Notes under the pieces: generated by a model
Seen by the model: only the letters and a program-made list of their open reading frames with translations
Told to the model about the DNA's origin: nothing
Database searches by the model: none
Translations under genes and position numbers: made by a program
Shown here: positions 1 through 10,600 of the stretch, piece after piece
Layout of the letters: the number at the start of each line of letters is the position of its first letter
How positions within the stretch are numbered: the first letter of the stretch is position 1
Source: Actinomycetota bacterium
Lineage (GTDB): Bacteria > Actinomycetota > Acidimicrobiia > Acidimicrobiales > Iamiaceae
DNA: 64,000 nt
Direction of reading: 5' to 3'
NCBI GenBank assembly: GCA_019639075.1
Contig: JAHBSO010000010.1
Location: 54,890 to 118,889 of the forward strand

Positions 1-880
1 GGGCCTCGACGTCCTCGACCCGGACCCGTGCCGACTCGACGGCTTCCACGAGGGCCACCACGAGCCGGTCGATCGTCGCCGGGTCGAGCGGATCGCCCTC
101 GACCGGGATCGTGGGCGACGGCGTGCCGGCGGGGCGATCGAGCACGGCGAGGCCGCCGGGCCCGGCGGTGGTCACCGCCGGCGCGCCGGCGAGGTCGACG
201 TCGACCAACACGTCGCGGCTGCGGCGAACCGCCTCCTCGCCGAGGACGCCGAGCCGCTGCCGCAGCCCGGCGACGGTGGTCCGATGGCGCTTGGCCTCGT
301 GCTCGAGCCAAGCCGTGGCCTGCTTGAAGTCGACGGTGTCGAACAGCGTCTCGAACAGCTCCTCCCGCTCCCGGGAGTTGGCCTGGAGCACCCGCTCGAA
401 CTTGCCCTGCGGCAGCAGGATCACCTGCTGGAACTGGGCCGCGGTGAGACCGAGCAGCCGCTCGACCTCGGCATCGACCTCCGTGGGCTTGGCGGCGACG
501 ATGGCCTCGTGACCCGGATCGAGTCGGCGCAGCACGGCGGTGGCCGGCTTCGGCGTGGTGCCCGTGCCCCGGGCCTTCGGCGCCTCCCACGCGGCGGTGC
601 GCTCGACCCGGTAGCTCCCGTCCTGGGCGTCGAAGTCGAGCACGGCCCGCGGGGCGACGCCCCACGCGGCGAAGTGCGAGCGGTCGGAGCGGGCCTTGCC
701 CCGCGCCCCGGGCACCCGGCCGTACAGCGCGAGGCAGATGCCGTCGAGCAGCGACGACTTGCCCGCGCCGGTCGGCCCGTGGATGAGGAAGAGGCCGTCG
801 GCCGCGAGCTCGTCGAAGTCCACCTCGACGCTGCCGCCGAACGGCCCGATGGCCTCCATCTCGAGGCGACGGGGCCTCAC
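1..880 (-). CDS. sbcC: Exonuclease SbcC, N-terminal part (truncated by window edge)
   Basis: ATPase subunit of the SbcCD (Mre11-Rad50 type) nuclease that opens hairpins and protein-blocked DNA ends. About 293 residues are visible. The protein opens with RPRRLEMEAIGPFGG, followed by the Walker A motif GPTGAGKSS near residue 37, and the Q-loop region LPQGKFERVLQA near residue 150, after which the coiled coil begins (EHEAKRHRTTVAGLRQ). The GTG start at 880 overlaps the sbcD stop in a GTGA, so the two are translationally coupled. The coiled coil and the C-terminal ATPase half lie outside the window. Identity is clear from motifs and partner gene. Confidence 0.93.
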   Translation of the reverse strand, partial: MRPRRLEMEAIGPFGGSVEVDFDELAADGLFLIHGPTGAGKSSLLDGICLALYGRVPGARGKARSDRSHFAAWGVAPRAVLDFDAQDGSYRVERTAAWEAPKARGTGTTPKPATAVLRRLDPGHEAIVAAKPTEVDAEVERLLGLTAAQFQQVILLPQGKFERVLQANSREREELFETLFDTVDFKQATAWLEHEAKRHRTTVAGLRQRLGVLGEEAVRRSRDVLVDVDLAGAPAVTTAGPGGLAVLDRPAGTPSPTIPVEGDPLDPATIDRLVVALVEAVESARVRVEDVEA

Positions 881-2184
881 GACACGGCCTCCGTCGAGGC
901 GTCGGCCAGGGCGCGGGAGAGGAGCGCCTGCACGTCGTCGTCGGCCGGTGCCCCGTCCTGCTCCTTCCAGAAGCGGAGCGCGAGGTCGAGCGGTTCGAGG
1001 AGGCGCAGCTCACCGGAGGAGGCGAAGGCGTCCGACGCCGTGGGCACCACCCCACCGGGCTCGTGGCGGAGCTCGGCCGCATGGGGGAACCGCTGGCGGA
1101 GCCGGGCCATGGCCTGGTTGGGCAGGTGCTCGTCGGTGAGGCGCACGCGAACACGAGCCTCCTCCGCGCCGGCCAGCGCCGGGTCGGACAGCAGCTCCTC
1201 GAGGCGGCCGGCCAGGGTGCGGACGGGTCGCCCCACGCCGAGCGGGAGCACGGTGGCGGTGACCGAGCCGTCGGGTGCGAGATCGACCAGGCGCACCGAC
1301 TTCACCTGACCCTCCTCGGAGAACGAGTACGGCAGCGGCGAGCCCGCGTACGCCACCCGATCGCCGGCGACCGACTGCGGCGAGTGGAGGTGCCCGAGGG
1401 CGACGAGGTCGAACCCGTCGAAGGTCGACACGGCGACCCGCTCCAGGTTGCCGACGCTCAGATCGCGCTCGGAGGCCGAGACCTCACCCCCGGCCACGAA
1501 GGTGTGGGCGACGACCACCGTGCGCGTCGGGCCCAGCGATGCCGCGTGGGTGCGGACCTGGTCGACCGCGGCCCGGACCACCGCGTCCTGCGTCGGTCGG
1601 CCCGAGCGCCGACGGGTCGAGGGGGCCTCGTCCTCGTCCTCGTCGATCAGGTCGAACAGCGAGGGGATCGCCGCGTCGTCCACGACCGCCGGCTCGACCA
1701 CGGCGGACCCGTCGCCGGGGTCCTCCGCGCCCGCGGGCGCGTCGACGGGCACCAGGTCGGCACCGACGGCGGCCGGTTCGAGGTAGGGCACGAGGTACAC
1801 CGCGACCGGCGGACCACCGTCGGCCGGGTGCTCGATCACGAGCGGCTCGGCCACCCGGCGGTGATCGCCACGGAGGGCCACGCCGAGGCGGTTGAGCAGG
1901 GCGTCGTGCCCGCCCACGCGCACCGCGGAGTCGTGGTTCCCGCTGATCGCGGCGACGGCGGCCCCCGCCCGGTGCAGGCGGGCGAGCACGTCGCCCAGCA
2001 GCTCGACCGCCGGGGCGGGCGGGATGGCCCGGTCGTACAGGTCGCCGGCGACGATCACCAGCTCGACCTGCTCGGCCTCCACGATCTCCACGATGCGGTC
2101 CAGCACCTCGGCCTGCTCGTCGAGCAGCGACGCGCCATGGAACGAGCGCCCCAGGTGCCAGTCGGAGGTGTGCAGGACCTTCAC
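877..2184 (-). CDS. sbcD: Exonuclease SbcD (Mre11-type nuclease subunit)
   Basis: Mn-dependent calcineurin-like phosphoesterase subunit of SbcCD. All family motifs are present in order: Asp8-x-His10 (SDWH), GDLYDR at 47-52, GNHD at 82-85, then VVVAHTF and the GHLHSPQ block about residue 265-270. At 435 residues it is of normal length. It starts with GTG at 2184, exactly 7 bases downstream of a TACCCT box, which suggests a leaderless transcript of its own, separate from recD 95 bp upstream. It ends inside the sbcC start codon. The region between residues 150 and 200 is an acidic, low-complexity insert (EDEDEAPSTRRR). Confidence 0.95.
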   Translation of the reverse strand: MKVLHTSDWHLGRSFHGASLLDEQAEVLDRIVEIVEAEQVELVIVAGDLYDRAIPPAPAVELLGDVLARLHRAGAAVAAISGNHDSAVRVGGHDALLNRLGVALRGDHRRVAEPLVIEHPADGGPPVAVYLVPYLEPAAVGADLVPVDAPAGAEDPGDGSAVVEPAVVDDAAIPSLFDLIDEDEDEAPSTRRRSGRPTQDAVVRAAVDQVRTHAASLGPTRTVVVAHTFVAGGEVSASERDLSVGNLERVAVSTFDGFDLVALGHLHSPQSVAGDRVAYAGSPLPYSFSEEGQVKSVRLVDLAPDGSVTATVLPLGVGRPVRTLAGRLEELLSDPALAGAEEARVRVRLTDEHLPNQAMARLRQRFPHAAELRHEPGGVVPTASDAFASSGELRLLEPLDLALRFWKEQDGAPADDDVQALLSRALADASTEAVS

Positions 2185-2191
2185 GGTTCCG

Positions 2192-2197
2192 AGGGTA
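2192..2197 (-). promoter_or_regulatory. -10 box TACCCT for sbcD
   Basis: TACCCT on the minus strand, 7 bases before the GTG start of sbcD; the spacing fits a leaderless transcript. No convincing -35 box is visible. Confidence 0.5.
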
Positions 2198-2231
2198 CGC
2201 AGGGGGTGTGACGATCCCGTGGACGGTCGGC

Positions 2232-2264
2232 CCCTCGACTCCGCTCGCTGCGCTCGCTCCCGCC
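2232..2264. repeat. Dispersed CGACTCCGCTCGCTGCGCTC repeat copy
   Basis: A short copy of the dispersed GC-rich element (CTCGACTCCGCTCGCTGCGC and continuing), placed between the recD stop and the sbcD promoter. It is the leftmost of seven sites for this family in the window. Confidence 0.7.
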
Positions 2265-2278
2265 CGGGATCGGGGACG

Positions 2279-4126
2279 TCAGGGCCAGAGGCGGTGGGCG
2301 AGACCGGAGGCGCGTGCGATCGGTCGGGACACCGCGGCGCGCACCGTCTCCTCGGTGGCGACGATCGTGACCTGCTCCCGGGCCCGGGTGACCGCGGTGT
2401 AGAGCAACTCTCGGGTGAGCACCGGCGAGTCGATCGTCGGCGGCAGGGCCACCACCACGTGGGGGAACTCCGAACCCTGGCTCTTGTGGATCGTCATCGA
2501 CCACCACGTGTCGACCTCGTGGAGGCGGGCCGGGGCGACCCGGCGGATGCCACTCGGCTCGCGGGGGTCGGGCAGGGCCACGAGCAGGCCGTCGTCGGTG
2601 GCGACCGCGACGCCGGTGTCGCCGTTGAACACCCGGTTCAGGCGGTCGTTGGCGGTGACCAGCACCGGTCGGCCGACGTACCAACGGCCCCGCCGGTCGA
2701 CGTCGCCGACCCGGTCGAGGACGCCACGTTCGATCCGCTGCTCCCACTCGAAGCGACCGTTGACGCCCCGGTGGGTGGCGGCGAGCACCTTCACCGCCGC
2801 GGCCCGGCGGAGGGCTTCGGCGTCGTCGCCGATCCGGGCCGCCTCGACCACCCCGACGCCGGCATCGACCAGGAGATCGAGCACGTCGTCGGACGTCGGG
2901 CCGCTCGGGGCGACGAGCTGGAGGTCGGGTCGCGATCCGTCGAGCAGGGACAGCGCGCGATCCGCCTCGCCGGTGCGCACGGCGTCGGCCAGCTCGGCGA
3001 TGCCCGAGGTCGCGGCGAAGCGGTGGACGCGGTCGAGCACGGTCACCCGACCGGCGAGTGGCCCCGGACCGGCGTCGTCACCCCCGCCGGACCGGAGCGG
3101 CCCGACCAGGTCGGCGAGCACCGTGCCCGCCTCCACGCTGGCCAGCTGCTCGGGGTCGCCCACCAGCACGATGCGCGCTTCGGGCCGGACGGCGTCGAGC
3201 AGGTGCGCCATGAGCGGGAGGTCGACCATGGACGTCTCGTCGACGATCACCAGGTCGTGGGTGAGCCGAGAGGTGCGGTTCCGGGCGAAGCCCGCCCCCG
3301 GACGGGCGCCGAGGAGGCGGTGGATCGTGGTGGCCTCGGCCTCGCGGAGGCGTCGGGCCACGGCACCGTCGACGATGCCGGCCGCCTCCGTCTCGGCCAC
3401 CGCGGCGTGCACCGCCTCGGTCATCCGGGCCGCGGCCTTGCCGGTGGGCGCGCAGAGCGCGAACTCCCGGATCGGGGTGTCCGGCGCAGCCAGCGCGGCA
3501 GCCAGCAGCCGGGCGACCGTGCGGGTCTTGCCGGTGCCGGGCCCGCCGGCGATCACCGAGACCGGGTTGGCCAGCGCCACCTCGGCCGCCCGCCGCTGCC
3601 GGTCCGGGCCGCCGTCCGCGGGCAGCGGGAACAGTCCGAGCAGCTCGACGCCGGGCATCGCCGGCACCGTGCCGTCGGCCCGACGGGCCAGGTCGTCGGC
3701 CACCGCCCGCTCGTAGGCCTCGAAGCGGTGGAGGTAGAGGCGCGTGCCGTCCCACACCAGCGGACGGAGTGGACCGTCCACCGGTTCGCCGGCCAGCTGG
3801 ACGAGGTCGCTGACGCCGAGCGCAGCCGCCCACGTCTCCGGGTCGGGCCAGGGCAGCTCGTCGTCCTCGGCGTCACCGGCCGCGTCCGGTCGAACGATGC
3901 GTCGCGCCACCTGGTCGAGCTCGACGCAGACGTGACCGAGGCGGGGCGCCCGCGCCGCGACGGCCAGCGCCAGGGACTCCTCGACCGAGAGCGATCCACC
4001 ATCGGGGAGCCGCAACCGCGAGACCGCGGCGACGAGCTGGACCTCGCTCGGCCCGAACACGCCCGCGTCGACGAACGGGGCCAGCACGGCGGCCTCGGCC
4101 GGGACGTCGGTGACCAGACGGCTCAC
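2279..4126 (-). CDS. recD: Exodeoxyribonuclease V alpha subunit RecD
   Basis: The 5'-to-3' superfamily 1B helicase of the RecBCD double-strand-break repair enzyme. It is 615 residues from the GTG at 4126, which overlaps the recB stop in GTGA; longer upstream reading is recB in another frame. Visible are the Walker A GGPGTGKTRT with Lys200, the DEAD-like VDETSMVD with Asp296-Glu297, the motif III GDPEQLASVEAG, and the late motifs TIHKSQGSEFPHVV and LLYTAVTRAREQ. The N-terminal 170 residues match the RecC-binding domain by position. It is the last gene of recC-recB-recD. Confidence 0.96.
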   Translation of the reverse strand: MSRLVTDVPAEAAVLAPFVDAGVFGPSEVQLVAAVSRLRLPDGGSLSVEESLALAVAARAPRLGHVCVELDQVARRIVRPDAAGDAEDDELPWPDPETWAAALGVSDLVQLAGEPVDGPLRPLVWDGTRLYLHRFEAYERAVADDLARRADGTVPAMPGVELLGLFPLPADGGPDRQRRAAEVALANPVSVIAGGPGTGKTRTVARLLAAALAAPDTPIREFALCAPTGKAAARMTEAVHAAVAETEAAGIVDGAVARRLREAEATTIHRLLGARPGAGFARNRTSRLTHDLVIVDETSMVDLPLMAHLLDAVRPEARIVLVGDPEQLASVEAGTVLADLVGPLRSGGGDDAGPGPLAGRVTVLDRVHRFAATSGIAELADAVRTGEADRALSLLDGSRPDLQLVAPSGPTSDDVLDLLVDAGVGVVEAARIGDDAEALRRAAAVKVLAATHRGVNGRFEWEQRIERGVLDRVGDVDRRGRWYVGRPVLVTANDRLNRVFNGDTGVAVATDDGLLVALPDPREPSGIRRVAPARLHEVDTWWSMTIHKSQGSEFPHVVVALPPTIDSPVLTRELLYTAVTRAREQVTIVATEETVRAAVSRPIARASGLAHRLWP

Positions 4127-7100
4127 GCGCTCGGCACCGATCCGTCGAACAGCGACCCCTGCACCGCTGCGCCGGCGTCGGGCGACGCACCGGGGGAGCC
4201 ACCGGCGAACAGGTCGCTCACCGCCGTCACCAGCGCCGGAGGGACGTCCCACCGGGCGACGCCGTGGGGCGCCCCATCGGTGCCACGGGTGCCTGGGCCG
4301 GCCATGCCCCGCACGAACAGGTACCGGGCCCCGCCGAGGTGGACCGCCGGGTCGTAGTCGGCGATGCGCCAGCGCAGGTAGCGGTGGAGCGCCACGGAGT
4401 AGAGCAGGGCCTGCAACGGGTAGTGGTGGTGGGCCATCTCGTGGTGGAGGCGGGCCGGGGCGTAGTCGTCGGCGCCGGGCGGCGCCTTCGGGTCGTGCAG
4501 GCGGTTCGTCTTGTAGTCGGCGATCACGAACCGGTCCGGCGCACCCGGGGTGCGCACCCGGAGGACGAGGTCGATCGAGCCCGTGAGGTGCCCGGCGAGG
4601 TCCACGTCGTAGGCACCGGCGGCGACCCGCTCGGCCCACCCCCGGTAGGGGTCGTCGTCGGGGAGGTGCGCCAGGAGGAGCGAGCCCAGCGCCCGGTCGG
4701 TCACCCTCCCGGCGCCGTCGGCGAGCCGCAGGTCGAAGTCGAGCTCGTCGAGGCGGTCGGCGCGGCCGAAGGTGCGCAGCGGTCGATCGTCGAGGTCGGC
4801 ACCGAGCGGGGTGTCGAGGGAGGCGACCACGCCGCGCACCAACCGATCGCGGCCGACGGCCTCGGTCGCTCCTGGGAGCAACGCCGGAACCAACGAGAAG
4901 GTCCGCCACGACAGCTCCCGGCCGAGCTGGTCGCGGACCGCGGCCTCCAGATCGTCGACGGCGAAGTCGACGTGCTCGTAGATCGAGTGCACGAGGATCC
5001 CGAAGTCGGCGCTGGCGGGCAGCGGGGCGAGGGGCGAGACGTCGGGCCGGTCGAGGGCGGCGACCAGCTCGCCGGGGTCGAGGACCTCGTCGGGGACCGT
5101 CGACGGCGGGGCCACATCCGGCCGGTCGACGTTGTCGTGGGTGTCGGCCGCCCGCGAGCTGATCGAGGTGAACGACCAACGGGCCGTGCGCCGAGGCGGC
5201 ACGCGGTCGAGCGTGGCTTCGGCCAGGACGGCTTCGGCGACGACGGACGAAGGGCCGGTCCACTGACCCGCTGCCGCGGGCACCGGTCCGACGTCGGTGA
5301 CGGTCAGGACCGGTTCGGCGCCGAGGCCGGCCGCACCGGCGAGCGTCCGGAGGTGGTCGACGACCTCGGCCTCGGGCGGGACCTCGGCGTTGCCGTCGAG
5401 CGCGCCGGCCCCGAACAGCACCCGTCCGAGCGGGCTCCGCTCCGACTGCCAGCCACGAACCCACCACAGCACGGTCTGGTGCGAGGCCCGGGTGAGGGCG
5501 ACGTAGAGGACCCGCAACGCCTCACCGTCGCGTTCGAGGTCGGCTCGGGCCTTGCGGTCCTTGGCCGACTTCGTGTCGGGCCACGCCTTGGCCTTCGCCT
5601 TCTGCCCCATGATTCCCGTGACCCCGGTGAGCAGGTCGTAGGAGCGGCTGCCGCCGTCCTCCGGGTAGATCAGCGGCTCACCGTTGCGTGGCGGGGTCCA
5701 CAGCGTCGGGCAGCACACGATCGGGAACTCCAGCCCCTTGGCCACCCACACCGTCATGACCTGCACCGAGGCGGCGTCGGACTCGACGCGGCGGCTGGAC
5801 TCGTCGCCCTCGAGCTCGGCGTTCGGGTTGACGTGGACCTGCGAGTCCTCGGGTCGGTCGAGGACGGCGAGGAGACCGGCGACGCTGGAGCGGCCCTGGG
5901 CGCGGTCGGTGCGGAACAGCTCGGCCAGGTGCTCCAGGTCGGTGAGGCTGCGGTCGCCGTCGGGATGGGTGAGCACCCGGCCGACGACCCCGCTCTCCTG
6001 GAACACCTTGCGTAGGAACGCCTCGACGCCGTGGGTGCGCAGGGTGTTGGCCCATCCCCACAGCTGTTCCTGCACCGCGGCGATGTCACGGTCGTCGGCC
6101 CGATCCAGCCACGCGACGTCGCGCCCGCCGAACCAGCCGATCGCGAAGGTCCGGGCCCGCCGGTGGTCGGTGGGGCGCTGGAGCGCGTCGAGCAGCCAGC
6201 GCCACTGCTCGGCCGCGGGGGATTCGAGCACGCTCGTGCCCCGGGCCAGCACCGCGGGCACGCCCTGGGCGACGAGCTTGGACCGCACGTCCTCGGCGTC
6301 GGCGGCCGACTTGACCAGCACGGCGATGTCGGACGGCTCCACCGGCCGCGTGCCTCCGTCGGACGTCGGGAGGTGGGCGTGGTCCAGTCGATCCCGGACG
6401 ACCCTGACGAGGTCGTCGAACACCGCGCCGCGCGCGGAGTCGGCCTGGGCCGCCGGCTCCCCGCAGACCATCTTCGAGGTCGTGTCGAGGTGGTCGGTGG
6501 TGTGGACGCGCAGGTCGAGTCCGGGAAGCGAACGTCCCACGTCGTCGACCATCCGCCGATCGGCGTGCTCGTCGCTGGGCTCGACCGGCGTGAACGCGAT
6601 CTCGTCGGACCCGAACCGCACCCCGGAGAAGAGCACGTCGACCGCGTCGAGCACCGCGCCGTCGGACCGCCAGTTGGTGGTGAGGGACCGGGTGTCGGAC
6701 TGCGCCCCGACGGCCGCGAGGTACGTGTGGATGTCGGCGCCCCGGAAGGCGTAGATCGCCTGCTTGGGATCGCCGACGAGGACCAGATGGGTCGGGTCGG
6801 ACCCGTCGCCGGCGGCGATCGCCGGGTCGAACAGCGCCCGGAAGATGGCCCACTGGACCGGATCGGTGTCCTGGAACTCGTCGATCAGCGCCACCCGGAA
6901 CCGACTGCGGACGATGTTCGCCGCGAGCCCGCCGCGATCGTCGACGAGCTGGGCACGCAGGCCGTCCAGCACGTCGTTGAAGCTGCGCTGGCCCATGCGC
7001 CGGCGTTGGGCCCGCACCTCGTCGACCCCCCGCTGCACGAGATCGAGGTAGACGACGGCCCGGTCCATCTCCGGACCGGCACCGAGCGGCTCGGGCATCA

Positions 7101-7698
7101 GTCGGAGGTCGGAGCGGCTGAGGACGGTCTGCACCCGGGTGACGAGCTCGTTGTACTTCGGCAGGTGCTCGGCTGGGGTGCCCGACGCCGACGCCGCCGC
7201 GAGCACATCGGCGCACACCGCCAGGGTGAGCTCGCCGTTGTCGTCGACCAGCGACCCCTCGGAGGCGTCGGCCTGGCCGAGCAGACCCAGGACCTGGCCG
7301 GCGAAGCCGTGGATGGTGGAGATGGTCGCGGCGTCGAACTCCCCGACGGCCCGTGCGAGGTTGTCCCGGGCCCGGGCCCGGTCGGGCACCGGCAGCGACG
7401 ACAGGTGGTCGAGCAGCGGGTCCGTCCCCGGCGGCACCGCGGGCTCGTCGCCATCGATGACGGCGACGAGGTGGCGGGCGGCGCCGGCGATGCGCTCGCG
7501 CACCCGGGCCCGGAGCTCGGCGGTGGCCGCCCTGGTGAAGGTGACGATCAGCAGCTCGGCGGCCCGGACGTCGCGCTCGGCGACGAAGCGGGTGGCCAAC
7601 GCCGCGAGGGTGAAGGTCTTGCCCGTGCCGGCGCTGGCCTCGATGACGAGGGACGACTCGGGCAGCGGGCCGGTGAGGTCGAACCGGGTGGAGGTCAT
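4123..7698 (-). CDS. recB: Exodeoxyribonuclease V beta subunit RecB
   Basis: The 3'-to-5' UvrD-type helicase and nuclease subunit of RecBCD, 1191 residues. Walker A is ASAGTGKTFT (Lys27), motif II is IDEFQDTDPVQW, motif III is VGDPKQAIYAFRGAD, and motif VI is LYVALTRASHQ. The C-terminal nuclease domain has GSIDLVL followed by IADYKTN (Asp1061, Lys1063) and the YPLQALLYSVALHRYL helix, so the PD-(D/E)xK site looks intact. The ATG at 7698 overlaps the recC stop (ATGA) and puts the Walker A motif at the expected distance from the N-terminus. Four-base overlaps on both sides show one translationally coupled recCBD operon. Confidence 0.96.
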   Translation of the reverse strand: MTSTRFDLTGPLPESSLVIEASAGTGKTFTLAALATRFVAERDVRAAELLIVTFTRAATAELRARVRERIAGAARHLVAVIDGDEPAVPPGTDPLLDHLSSLPVPDRARARDNLARAVGEFDAATISTIHGFAGQVLGLLGQADASEGSLVDDNGELTLAVCADVLAAASASGTPAEHLPKYNELVTRVQTVLSRSDLRLMPEPLGAGPEMDRAVVYLDLVQRGVDEVRAQRRRMGQRSFNDVLDGLRAQLVDDRGGLAANIVRSRFRVALIDEFQDTDPVQWAIFRALFDPAIAAGDGSDPTHLVLVGDPKQAIYAFRGADIHTYLAAVGAQSDTRSLTTNWRSDGAVLDAVDVLFSGVRFGSDEIAFTPVEPSDEHADRRMVDDVGRSLPGLDLRVHTTDHLDTTSKMVCGEPAAQADSARGAVFDDLVRVVRDRLDHAHLPTSDGGTRPVEPSDIAVLVKSAADAEDVRSKLVAQGVPAVLARGTSVLESPAAEQWRWLLDALQRPTDHRRARTFAIGWFGGRDVAWLDRADDRDIAAVQEQLWGWANTLRTHGVEAFLRKVFQESGVVGRVLTHPDGDRSLTDLEHLAELFRTDRAQGRSSVAGLLAVLDRPEDSQVHVNPNAELEGDESSRRVESDAASVQVMTVWVAKGLEFPIVCCPTLWTPPRNGEPLIYPEDGGSRSYDLLTGVTGIMGQKAKAKAWPDTKSAKDRKARADLERDGEALRVLYVALTRASHQTVLWWVRGWQSERSPLGRVLFGAGALDGNAEVPPEAEVVDHLRTLAGAAGLGAEPVLTVTDVGPVPAAAGQWTGPSSVVAEAVLAEATLDRVPPRRTARWSFTSISSRAADTHDNVDRPDVAPPSTVPDEVLDPGELVAALDRPDVSPLAPLPASADFGILVHSIYEHVDFAVDDLEAAVRDQLGRELSWRTFSLVPALLPGATEAVGRDRLVRGVVASLDTPLGADLDDRPLRTFGRADRLDELDFDLRLADGAGRVTDRALGSLLLAHLPDDDPYRGWAERVAAGAYDVDLAGHLTGSIDLVLRVRTPGAPDRFVIADYKTNRLHDPKAPPGADDYAPARLHHEMAHHHYPLQALLYSVALHRYLRWRIADYDPAVHLGGARYLFVRGMAGPGTRGTDGAPHGVARWDVPPALVTAVSDLFAGGSPGASPDAGAAVQGSLFDGSVPSA

Positions 7699-10600
7699 GC
7701 GTCGGCCTCGGCGGCTGCGAGGAGGGCGGCGTCGACGGTGGTGGATTCGTACCGCTGCCAGACGTAGCGGGCCCACCCCTCGAGGCGCCCCGCGTCCTCG
7801 AACGGATCGTCGTCGCGCCGGGTGATCGCGTAGAGGTCGTCGAGGTCACGGTCCCCGAAGGCGAGGCGGGCGATGGGCTTGTCCCCGTCGGCCCAGCCCT
7901 GGTGGCCCTGCCACTCCTTCCGCAGCGCCCGCTTCCCCACCTTGTCGGCCTCGTGGACCGCGTAGGTCAGGTTGGGGAACATCGGCAGCGGCTCGCACCG
8001 GGCCCGGCGGGCCACCTCCAACGCCACGGCGAGCCCGCCGAGGGCGTCGGCGCGCCTCGCCGCGGGGTCGTCCCCACTCGGGCGGAGGTCGACCAGCTGC
8101 TCCTTGCCCTTGTCCTGGTTCAACACGACCGATCGCCACGGACGCTCGGGATCGGTGGCCACCAGGGCGAGCAGCTCGATCCAGGCCGCCAGCCGGTAGC
8201 GGGGCTTCATCCGGCCGAACCCGATGTGGGCCGGACCCTGCGGGCCCTCGTCGAACGCGTGGTCCACCGAGCCGACCACCCGGGTGCCGTCGTCGAGGAC
8301 CAGATCGATCGACGTGGCGCCCAGGTCGACCGCACCGATGTGCAGGCGCTCGATGGCGTCGCTCAGGACACCGATCTCGGCGATGATCCCGCTCGTGCTC
8401 ACGTCGCCGAGCGCGCCCGACGGCAGACGACCCCGCCGTTGCTCGTTGAGCAGCCACTCCTGCGGGTCGAGCCCGCGGCGGATCGCGGCGAGGAGACGAT
8501 CGCCGACCTTCCACTTGTCGAGGCCCACGACGTCGACCGGGAGCTGGATCGGGATCGCGTCGGCCGCCGGGGAGAGCTGGACCTGGAGCCGCCGGCGCAC
8601 GAACGAGCTCACCGGGTCGCACACCGCGTCGATCAGCTCCGACAGCTCGAAGGTGTCCGGGTCGAGCGCCGGGAGCGGTTCGGCGAGGAACGGCAGGTGC
8701 TCCTGCTGGCGATGACGCCGGGCCTCGGCGGCCAGCCGAGCCGTGGGGTCGTGGCTCCAGGCGGTGGCGACCGACAGGCCACCGGGCACGAAGTTCCGCT
8801 CGTCGAACGCCTGACGGGGGTGGGACGTCTCGAGCTTCGCCGGGTCGTCGGTGCCGGCGAGGGTGGCGCCGACCGTGTCGAGCAGCTCGGCGACGACCAC
8901 CGCGGCCGGGACCTCCCGATTGGTGCTGAGGTCACGCCCGTCGCGGATCACGACCAGACGGTCACCGGTCGACAGGATCGTCTCCAGGAGCGACAGGCGG
9001 CGATCGGCCCTGGGCTCGCGGTCGCCGACGAGCGGGGTGGTGGCGGCCAGGTCGTCGCCGTCGCCGGCCGGTGTGGTGAACGCCGTCTGGTCCATGCCCA
9101 GCAGCACCACCACGCGGTGCGGCACCCACCGCAGCGACTCCGGCGAGGTCACCGTGACGCCGCCCCGGAAGAACGGCGGACGGCCCGGCGCGTCGGCCAG
9201 GCGCTCCCGGAGCAACCGCCGGACGTCGGCGAAGGTGAGCGGGAGCTCCTCCACACCGGGCGCGTCGGCGGCCTGCTCGGCGATCTGGGTCAGGACCCGG
9301 CGCACGGATTCGCCCTGACGCTGATCGTCGAACGGCGGGGCGAGGAGCGTGTCGACCGCCCGCGTGAACAGGGCCAGCCAACCGGCGAGGGGGCGAGGAT
9401 CGTCGACCTCGTCGACCAGCTCCCGGAGACGGTGCACGAGGTCGGCGAGGCGACCGGCGAGGTCGACGTCGTCGCCCTCGATCCCGATGGGCACGACCTC
9501 GCCCAGGGTGACCGCCAGGTCGTCGTCGGGCAACGTCGCGCCCAGCAGGAGCCGGTCGAGCGCCGCGCCCCACGTGTTGGTGCGGACCGTGGCCGGCACC
9601 CCGAAGGGCACCCGATGCTCGGCATCGAGCCCCCACCGCACCGAGGCCACATCGACCCAGTCGGCGATGCGGGCCAGGTCGTCGTCGCTGAAGCGGTAGC
9701 GCTCGCGGACCGCGGGTTGGGCCACCAGGTCCTGCACCGCGACGGCGTCGAACCGACCGGGCAGCAGCTCGAGGAGGAGGTCGAGGCCGGCGACGACCGT
9801 GTTGTCACGACCGATGGACCGGTCGACGATGCGGTAGCGGAGCGGCGGGGCCCCGGGCTCGGTCGGTGGGATCACGCCACCGCTCGCCGGGTCGCGGCCC
9901 GCGGACGGACCGAAGCCGGCGGCGATCAGCGGGGCCATGTCCTCCACCGAGGGGCACACGACGAGGATGTCGTCCTCGCTGAGCGTCGGGTCGTCGGCCA
10001 GCGCGTGGAGGATGGCGTCGCGGGCCACGTCGACCTGGCGGCGACGCCCGAACGCGGTGTGGAACTGGAAGGAGCGGTCGTCCTCCGCGCGGGCGAACGC
10101 GCCCGCGGGCGCGCGCCCGGCCCGCAGGTCGGCCTGGACCTGGCCGAGCAGCGTCGACGCGCCGCCGTCGTCCGCAGTGCGCAGCCGGGTGGCCTCGGGG
10201 AACCCGGCCGCCTCGGCGTCCGCCAGCAGGACCGCGGTCTCCCGGGGCAGGCGGGCCCACGACCGCAGGAGCGGATGATCGATCAGGTCGGCCGTGGCGT
10301 CGTCGGCCCGGCGCCGCACCGACGGCCGCTCGTGCGACGCGACGTCGGCCCGCACGAGGTCCGAGCACGCCGGCGACGGGTCCAGGAGGAAGAGGTGGAC
10401 GTCGCGGTGGACCGCCACCGCCGTGGCCAGGTCGACGAACCCGCTCCCGCCGGGGAGCACGGGCAGGCCGAACAGGCTGAGCCGGTCGGGCAGGTCGAGC
10501 TGGAGGGAGCCGGCCTCGACCTCGCGCAACAGGTGCGGGAGGAGCTCCGGTGGGCTCGGCGAGCCGATGCGCTCGCGGACCTGGCGCCAGACGTGGGGCT